This document shows positions 5,347-9,191 of a stretch of 9,191 nucleotides of DNA, piece by piece. Each line of letters starts with the position of its first letter. The first letter of the stretch is position 1. A model generated the notes under the pieces. The model ran no database searches. It worked only from the letters and a program-made list of their open reading frames with translations, and was not told the DNA's origin. The DNA is from Pyrodictiaceae archaeon. Its GTDB lineage: Archaea; Thermoproteota; Thermoprotei_A; Sulfolobales; Pyrodictiaceae. The DNA is taken from NCBI GenBank assembly GCA_027043685.1, contig JALUFI010000237.1, forward strand, positions 1 to 9,191, given 5' to 3'. A program made the position numbers and the translations under genes.

Positions 5347-6624
5347 TTGTCACGTGCTCCTCAGAAGGATTCTCGTCTCCTCCTGGTCGAGGAGGAGAAG
5401 ATACTCCGCCGCGCGGTTGACCTCCTAGGCCTCGGCGACGACGTCTACGAGGCCCTCCGCCTACCCGAGCGCGTAATCCAGGTCAAGATCCCCGTCCGCA
5501 TGGATGACGGCTCCGTCAAGGTATTCGTTGGGTGGAGGAGTCAGCACAACAGCGCCCTCGGCCCCTACAAGGGCGGCATAAGGTACCACCCCGGCGTGAC
5601 CATGGAGGAGGTAATAGCGCTGAGCATGATGATGACGTGGAAAAACGCTCTCGCAGGCCTCCCCTACGGCGGCGGCAAGGGCGGGGTCCGCGTCGACCCC
5701 CACAAGCTTAGCCCGAGGGAGCTGGAGCAGCTCAGCCGCGGCTTCATACGCGGCCTCTACAAGTACATAGGCCCCGACCACGACATACCGGCCCCCGACG
5801 TCTACACCAACCCCCAGATAATGGCCTGGATGATGGACGAGTACTACAGGCTCACCGGCATCCACCACTTCGGCGTCATAACCGGCAAGCCGAAGCTCCT
5901 CGGAGGCCTCGAGACAAGGATAATCGCTACCGGCTTCGGAGTCGCAGTCGCAGCCAGGGAGGTAGCAAAGAAGATGTGGGGCGGCATAGAGGGCCGGACA
6001 GTGGCCGTCCAGGGCTACGGCAACGCCGGCTACTACGCCGCCAAGTTCCTCCACGAAATGGGCGCAGTAATAGTGGCGGTGAGCGACAGCAGGGGCGGCA
6101 TCTACAGCAGCAAGGGCCTGGACCCGGACGAGGTCAAGCAGGTGAAGAACAAGACCGGCTCAGTCATATACTACGAGAAGGCTGAGAGGAAGATAACAAA
6201 CGAGGAGCTACTAGAGCTAGACGTCGACATACTCGTCCCGGCTGCAATCGAGGACGTCATAACCCAGGAGAACGCTGACAAGGTGAAGGCAAAGCTGATA
6301 GTCGAGGCAGCGAATGGCCCGACAACCGCGGAGGCGGAGGAGATACTAGTCAAGAAGGGAACCGTGATAGTGCCAGACATACTCGCCAACGCCGGCGGCG
6401 TGATAATGAGCCACGTTGAGTGGATGAACAACCGCATAGGCGGCCTAATAACCGAGGAGCAGGCCAAGGACATCCTAGAGGAGAAGATGAGCCATAACAC
6501 CAGGGCTCTCTGGGACTACTGGCACCGCGAGCTAGACACCTCTAAGCACCCGATGAGGGATGCCGCCTACATGATGGCTGTCAGCAAGGTAGTGGAGGCC
6601 ATGAAGCTACGCGGCCTCCTCTAA
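5347..6624 (+). CDS. gdhA: Glutamate dehydrogenase
   Basis: Glutamate dehydrogenase reversibly converts glutamate to 2-oxoglutarate and ammonia with NAD(P), linking carbon and nitrogen metabolism in the cytoplasm. From TTG 5347 the protein has 425 residues, the usual size of the hexameric archaeal enzyme. K75 (GPYKGG), K99 (TWKN), K111 (GGGKGG, catalytic) and D151 (PAPDVYTN) keep exactly the spacing of K89, K113, K125 and D165 of the Clostridium symbiosum enzyme, so it should be active. The dinucleotide fold begins at VAVQGYGNAG (219-228), and the second strand ends AVSDSRGG (244-251); this does not decide NAD versus NADP. NAGGVIMSHVEW (348-359) is the family's later glutamate-site motif. The frame stays open upstream to about 5101, but that part lies opposite the palm-domain gene and has no family resemblance. 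Codons are strongly C-ending, fitting high expression. It converges with gyaR 48 nt downstream. Confidence 0.97.
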   Translation: MSRAPQKDSRLLLVEEEKILRRAVDLLGLGDDVYEALRLPERVIQVKIPVRMDDGSVKVFVGWRSQHNSALGPYKGGIRYHPGVTMEEVIALSMMMTWKNALAGLPYGGGKGGVRVDPHKLSPRELEQLSRGFIRGLYKYIGPDHDIPAPDVYTNPQIMAWMMDEYYRLTGIHHFGVITGKPKLLGGLETRIIATGFGVAVAAREVAKKMWGGIEGRTVAVQGYGNAGYYAAKFLHEMGAVIVAVSDSRGGIYSSKGLDPDEVKQVKNKTGSVIYYEKAERKITNEELLELDVDILVPAAIEDVITQENADKVKAKLIVEAANGPTTAEAEEILVKKGTVIVPDILANAGGVIMSHVEWMNNRIGGLITEEQAKDILEEKMSHNTRALWDYWHRELDTSKHPMRDAAYMMAVSKVVEAMKLRGLL

Positions 6625-6672
6625 CCCCCTATTCTCCACGTGCTTTTCCCCGCGTAGAGGGTTCTCCTCATC
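6625..6672. other. Short convergent intergenic region
   Basis: This 48-nt gap lies between the stop codons of gdhA (+) and gyaR (-). A pyrimidine stretch with GCTTTTCCCC (about 6642-6651) may end gdhA transcription. The only palindrome seen is the 6-bp CACGTG at about 6638-6643, and no T run is visible for the - strand. Confidence 0.4.
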
Positions 6673-7701
6673 TCAGTCCTGGAAGCCGGGCCGCCTCTTC
6701 TCCACGACCTCCGGGTTCACCAGGTTAGGCGGCACCTCTCCGCGCTTGAACGCCAGCAGGTTCTCTAGCACTGCACAGGTCATCGCCTGCCTAGCCTCGT
6801 GGGTCGCGCTCCCTATGTGAGGGGCCAGCACCACGTTATCAAGCCGTGTCAATGGGTGGTCCGGCGGCAGCGGCTCCTCGTGGAACACGTCTAGCCCCGC
6901 GCCGGCTATCCAGCCCTCCTTCAATGCCTTGACCAGCGCGTCGGGGTCGACCACAGCCCCGCGGGCGGTGTTCACGAGTATAGCGGTGGGCTTCATCAGA
7001 CGCAGCTCCTTCTCGCCTATCATTCCACGAGTCTCGGGGGTCAGCGGTACATGTATGCTGACGACGTCTGACTCCCTCAGCAGGCGCTCGAGCGGCGCAT
7101 ATTCGGCCCCTATCTCCCTCTCAACCTCCTCGGGGGCACGGCGCCTGCTGTAGTAGAGCACCTTCATGCCGAAGCCGTGGGCGCCTATCCTGGCGACAGC
7201 CCTGCCTATGCGGCCGAAGCCTATGATGCCGAGCGTCTTCCCCCTCAGCTCCATGCCTAGGAAGAGCTCGGGGTGCCATCCTGTCCCGCTGCGGTACCAC
7301 TCTCCGCTCCGGACGTAGCGGTCCGCCTTTACAATATGACGGGCGGTGGCGAGTATCAGTGCCCAGGTGAGCTCCGCGGTGGCCTCGGTCAACACGTTCG
7401 GCGTGTTGGTCACGTATACCCCGTGCCTAGTGGCGCACTCGACATCAATATTGTCGTAGCCGACCGCGTACTGCGAGATAATCCTCGTGCCGTGGGACGC
7501 GGCCTCCGAGATGAAGCCACAGTCAATCCTATCGGTTAGGAGGGTCACGAATCCCTGGAACCCCTCCCTGGCCTTCTCAAGCAGCACCTCGTAAGGCGGA
7601 TGCCTCCACTCGGGCCAGACCTCGGCGTCAAACTCCTCAAGCAGTCTCTCGAAGCAGGGGCCAGGGAGCCTCCTTGTGACGTATATCCGGGGCTTAGCCA
7701 C
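6673..7701 (-). CDS. gyaR: Glyoxylate/hydroxypyruvate reductase, D-2-hydroxyacid dehydrogenase family
   Basis: This enzyme reduces glyoxylate (and probably hydroxypyruvate) to glycolate (or glycerate) with NAD(P)H in the cytoplasm. The 342 residues align along their whole length with the Thermococcus litoralis glyoxylate reductase as I recall it, including ITR-like, YAVGYDNID (78-86), ARHIVKADRYVRSGEW (120-135) and the C-terminal RRPGF. The catalytic triad is present: R247 in NTARGAVVD, E276 in DVFHEEP and H295 in LAPHIGSAT. The nucleotide fold has GIIGFGRIG (158-166), and the following strand ends in YYSRRR (183-188), whose Ser-Arg-Arg suggests preference for NADPH. The start is GTG at 7701, with a GGGAGGGG run about 10-17 nt upstream as ribosome binding site. 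It follows the nucleotidyltransferase-like gene by 55 nt on the same strand and may be cotranscribed. Family certain, glyoxylate specificity likely, exact substrate unproven. Confidence 0.93.
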   Translation of the reverse strand: MAKPRIYVTRRLPGPCFERLLEEFDAEVWPEWRHPPYEVLLEKAREGFQGFVTLLTDRIDCGFISEAASHGTRIISQYAVGYDNIDVECATRHGVYVTNTPNVLTEATAELTWALILATARHIVKADRYVRSGEWYRSGTGWHPELFLGMELRGKTLGIIGFGRIGRAVARIGAHGFGMKVLYYSRRRAPEEVEREIGAEYAPLERLLRESDVVSIHVPLTPETRGMIGEKELRLMKPTAILVNTARGAVVDPDALVKALKEGWIAGAGLDVFHEEPLPPDHPLTRLDNVVLAPHIGSATHEARQAMTCAVLENLLAFKRGEVPPNLVNPEVVEKRRPGFQD

Positions 7702-7704
7702 GGC

Positions 7705-7731
7705 CAGGGAACCCCTCCCTGACTCCAGGGA
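7705..7731 (-). promoter_or_regulatory. Three-part CAGGGA/TCCCTG element overlapping the gyaR ribosome binding site
   Basis: Read in the gyaR message, TCCCTG (7731-7726), CAGGGA (7721-7716) and TCCCTG (7710-7705) follow one another. The middle arm can pair with the first (4-nt loop) or with the last (5-nt loop), giving two mutually exclusive 6-bp hairpins. The middle arm plus the adjoining GGGG is also the Shine-Dalgarno region, and the last arm ends 3 nt before the GTG start. The arrangement is seen directly; a role in translation control is inference. No TATA box is evident in the 55-nt gap. Confidence 0.45.
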
Positions 7732-7756
7732 AGCGCAGCCCCCCTGGGGCGCCTGG

Positions 7757-8638
7757 CTAAGGGCCTAGCCCCAGCGGCTCCACACTCCCCCCGTGATCCG
7801 GTACGAGGACGCGTAGCCCGCAGAGCCTCTGCACCTGGCCCCCAACCCTAACCCGTAGACCCCGGGGTAGCTCCGTGTAGCGGAGACGGTAGCTCATCAC
7901 GAGCCACTCCTCTCCCCCGGCGCCGCAGACCCGGTACAGGCTTGGTGTAGTGTAGCCGAGGCCGCCGCAGACAACGCCCTCAACCACGGCCCAGCCCTCT
8001 ACGTGGATACGTGGACAGTGGCTGGGAGCGGTGCACGCTGTCACACGCACCTCGTAGACGAAGCCCCGGTAAACGCCCTGAAGCAGCCTGGCGGTGGCCA
8101 GCGCCTCGTGGAGCCCCTCATCGGCAGCGCTCCAGCCGTGGCCCCTTCCCCAGAGAGGCGCCGTAACCCCGTCCTCCCGGAGGTCGCGGAGTGCGCGGTA
8201 AACCTCCTCGCCCGCGCCGAGGCCGTAGACGACAAGGTCGATGTCGCTGGCGCTGCCGGGGGAGTAGGCGAGGCCCCCCGTGACGCCGCCCGGGGGCTCA
8301 CCCGGGGCGAGGCCCAGCAGCTCGAGGAGCCCAAGGGCGGCCCTGCAGATAGGGGCGTCGCAGCTCCGGAGCCCCGCGGCGGCCTCCCAAGGGGCGTGGA
8401 GTAGGGCCCTGGAGGGGTCAAGGATGTATGACTCTATGCCGCACCTGGTGGTGCTCCACGCGGCGGCCTCATCGATTACGAGGCCCCGTGGAGGATTCCA
8501 GGTCTTCACCCCCTCCACGAGCCTCGGCGTGTAGAAGAGGCGTGGGAGGGGCTGGTGGCAGCCCTTGACGAAGCCCAGGCTGCGCCTAGTCTTCGCGAGC
8601 CAGCCCTCCACTGGGCCAAAACCGTGGCTCCCCGGCAC
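7757..8638 (-). CDS. Predicted nucleotidyltransferase-fold protein
   Basis: A 293-residue protein with the signature of the polymerase-beta-like nucleotidyltransferase superfamily: GGLAYSPGSASDIDLVVYG (121-139), containing the GS turn and two metal-binding aspartates (D132, D134). E196 in VYEVRV is a candidate third carboxylate. The catalytic motif lies mid-protein. The N-terminal 110 residues (with FVKGCHQPLPRLFY and LVIDEAAAW) and the C-terminal beta-rich part (about 205-293) match nothing I can name with certainty, though the layout recalls archaeal 'predicted nucleotidyltransferases' of COG1665. Nine cysteines (28 excepted from any motif; the rest at 66, 93, 98, 202, 208, 224, 238, 273) may form disulfides in a hyperthermophile. 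The start is GTG 8638, with no clear ribosome binding site. It lies 28 nt after the upstream gene on the same strand, suggesting an operon. The fold is likely; substrate unknown. Confidence 0.75.
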   Translation of the reverse strand: MPGSHGFGPVEGWLAKTRRSLGFVKGCHQPLPRLFYTPRLVEGVKTWNPPRGLVIDEAAAWSTTRCGIESYILDPSRALLHAPWEAAAGLRSCDAPICRAALGLLELLGLAPGEPPGGVTGGLAYSPGSASDIDLVVYGLGAGEEVYRALRDLREDGVTAPLWGRGHGWSAADEGLHEALATARLLQGVYRGFVYEVRVTACTAPSHCPRIHVEGWAVVEGVVCGGLGYTTPSLYRVCGAGGEEWLVMSYRLRYTELPRGLRVRVGGQVQRLCGLRVLVPDHGGSVEPLGLGP

Positions 8639-8666
8639 GGCGGGGGCACCGGGGCAGGGGAGGGGC

Positions 8667-9191
8667 CTAGAGGCGGACGCACTCGGCTGCGCTCTGCCTT
8701 GCGCAGACCAGTACCGCCTCGGCGCTCTTCCTTATCGCGTTGGCTACATGGCGCAGCAGGTAGAGCAGCTGCGGCAGCTCCCTTATAATGCCCTCGCGGT
8801 CAGCGGTGTTGAACTCCTTGCAGTAGCTCCACTTGCAGAGCTTGACCCTGGTGCCCTCGGCCTCCATGCGGACCACGCCGCGGTGGAAGAAGAGACGGCC
8901 GTCGCCCAGCCTCACAACCGTCTCGGGCTTGATGCGTATAAGCATTAGGCCGCTGCCGTCGCCCTCCACTATCCTCCACGTCGTGCATATGGTCTTAACC
9001 TTGCCCCCCTCGGCGCCAGCTGCCTCGCCTATGCAGCGGAGCCTCCGGAGAGCAATAGCCAGCTCGTCCAGGAGCTCCGACACTGTGTAGATGAGGTTGT
9101 TCGCCTTGTTCTCGGCGAGCGACTCAGCGGGCCTCACGGTTCCACGCATACGGTTAGCCATAGCCTCGACCGTCTTCGCGGCCTCCTCTAG
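8667..9191 (-). CDS. Hypothetical protein, helical ends around a beta core (5' end cut or uncertain)
   Basis: I do not recognise this protein. The first ATG inside the window is at 9161 (164 residues), but the frame stays open to the right edge and the extra codons (LEEAAKTVEA) continue an amphipathic helix, so the true start may lie outside. A GAGG directly before ATG 9161 and a GAGGAGG at 9187-9181 are both oddly placed for that ATG. Counting from ATG 9161: helix about 12-45 (VSELLDELAIALRRL), beta region about 53-115 (KTICTTWRIV, LMLIRIKPETVV, LFFHRGVVRMEAEG, VKLCKWSYCKEF), and a C-terminal helix about 122-160 (RELPQLLYLLRHVANAIRK). Six cysteines are present, two as CKWSYC. No signal peptide or membrane segment is seen. 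It sits 28 nt before the nucleotidyltransferase-fold gene, in the same direction, and may work with it. Coding status is likely; function unknown. Confidence 0.65.
   Translation of the reverse strand, partial: LEEAAKTVEAMANRMRGTVRPAESLAENKANNLIYTVSELLDELAIALRRLRCIGEAAGAEGGKVKTICTTWRIVEGDGSGLMLIRIKPETVVRLGDGRLFFHRGVVRMEAEGTRVKLCKWSYCKEFNTADREGIIRELPQLLYLLRHVANAIRKSAEAVLVCARQSAAECVRL

Noticed and set aside
5461..6054. 197-residue open frame on the - strand
   Set aside because: It is opposite the best-conserved part of glutamate dehydrogenase. Its alanine/valine/glycine-rich composition is the usual antisense shadow of C-ending codons.
8003..8404. 133-residue + strand frame and the overlapping - strand frame at 8041-8421
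   Set aside because: Both are shadows of the nucleotidyltransferase-fold gene, whose frame carries the SDIDL motif.
7757..9191. MNT-HEPN type toxin-antitoxin pair
   Set aside because: The partner protein lacks the HEPN R-x4-6-H motif and has a beta core, and the nucleotidyltransferase is far larger than a minimal MNT antitoxin.
1..9191. CRISPR array, insertion sequence, integrase or attachment site
   Set aside because: No regularly spaced repeats, transposase or integrase motifs, or long terminal inverted repeats were seen on either strand.

Overview
This 9.2 kb window is GC-rich, gene-dense DNA, most likely from a hyperthermophilic crenarchaeon of the Desulfurococcales/Pyrodictiaceae type. 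The evidence is indirect: heavy AGG/AGA and ATA codon use, GTG and TTG starts, AT-rich TATA-like boxes in a GC-rich background, and proteins whose closest recognisable families are archaeal (a glutamate dehydrogenase and a glyoxylate reductase of the Thermococcales/Crenarchaeota type, and a GTP-cyclohydrolase-III-like palm domain). The species cannot be named from the sequence alone.

Left part (1-2611, + strand). A radical SAM protein enters from the left edge and is followed 15 nt later by a small cysteine-rich protein of unknown function. Next comes a 320-nt gap without a gene, holding a tandem 10-bp repeat that can form alternative hairpins, a strong 16-bp hairpin, a pyrimidine-rich tract and an AT-rich promoter-like stretch. 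After the gap is a base-exchange enzyme of the tRNA-guanine transglycosylase superfamily. It lacks the zinc cysteines of ordinary TGT and resembles the DNA-modifying DpdA branch at its active-site motifs. It ends in a small hairpin followed by T residues.

Middle (2698-6624). A full-length ferrous-iron transporter FeoB (+) runs tail-to-tail into a small palm-domain protein (-), and the two stop codons share one CTAG. The palm protein and an NAD(P)-dependent glutamate dehydrogenase (+) are transcribed divergently from a 52-nt spacer that seems to hold two back-to-back promoters.

Right part (6673-9191, - strand). Three genes point leftwards and may form one transcript: an unknown helical protein cut by the right edge, a nucleotidyltransferase-fold protein, and a glyoxylate/hydroxypyruvate reductase. 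The reductase start is preceded by a three-copy CAGGGA/TCCCTG element that can form two mutually exclusive hairpins next to the ribosome binding site.

The genes do not form one pathway. Iron uptake, glutamate/2-oxoglutarate interconversion and glyoxylate reduction are housekeeping metabolism. The less ordinary items are the TGT/DpdA-like enzyme, the half-size GTP-cyclohydrolase-III-like protein, the radical SAM/cysteine-rich pair and the nucleotidyltransferase pair. I see no transposon, CRISPR array, tRNA or rRNA.
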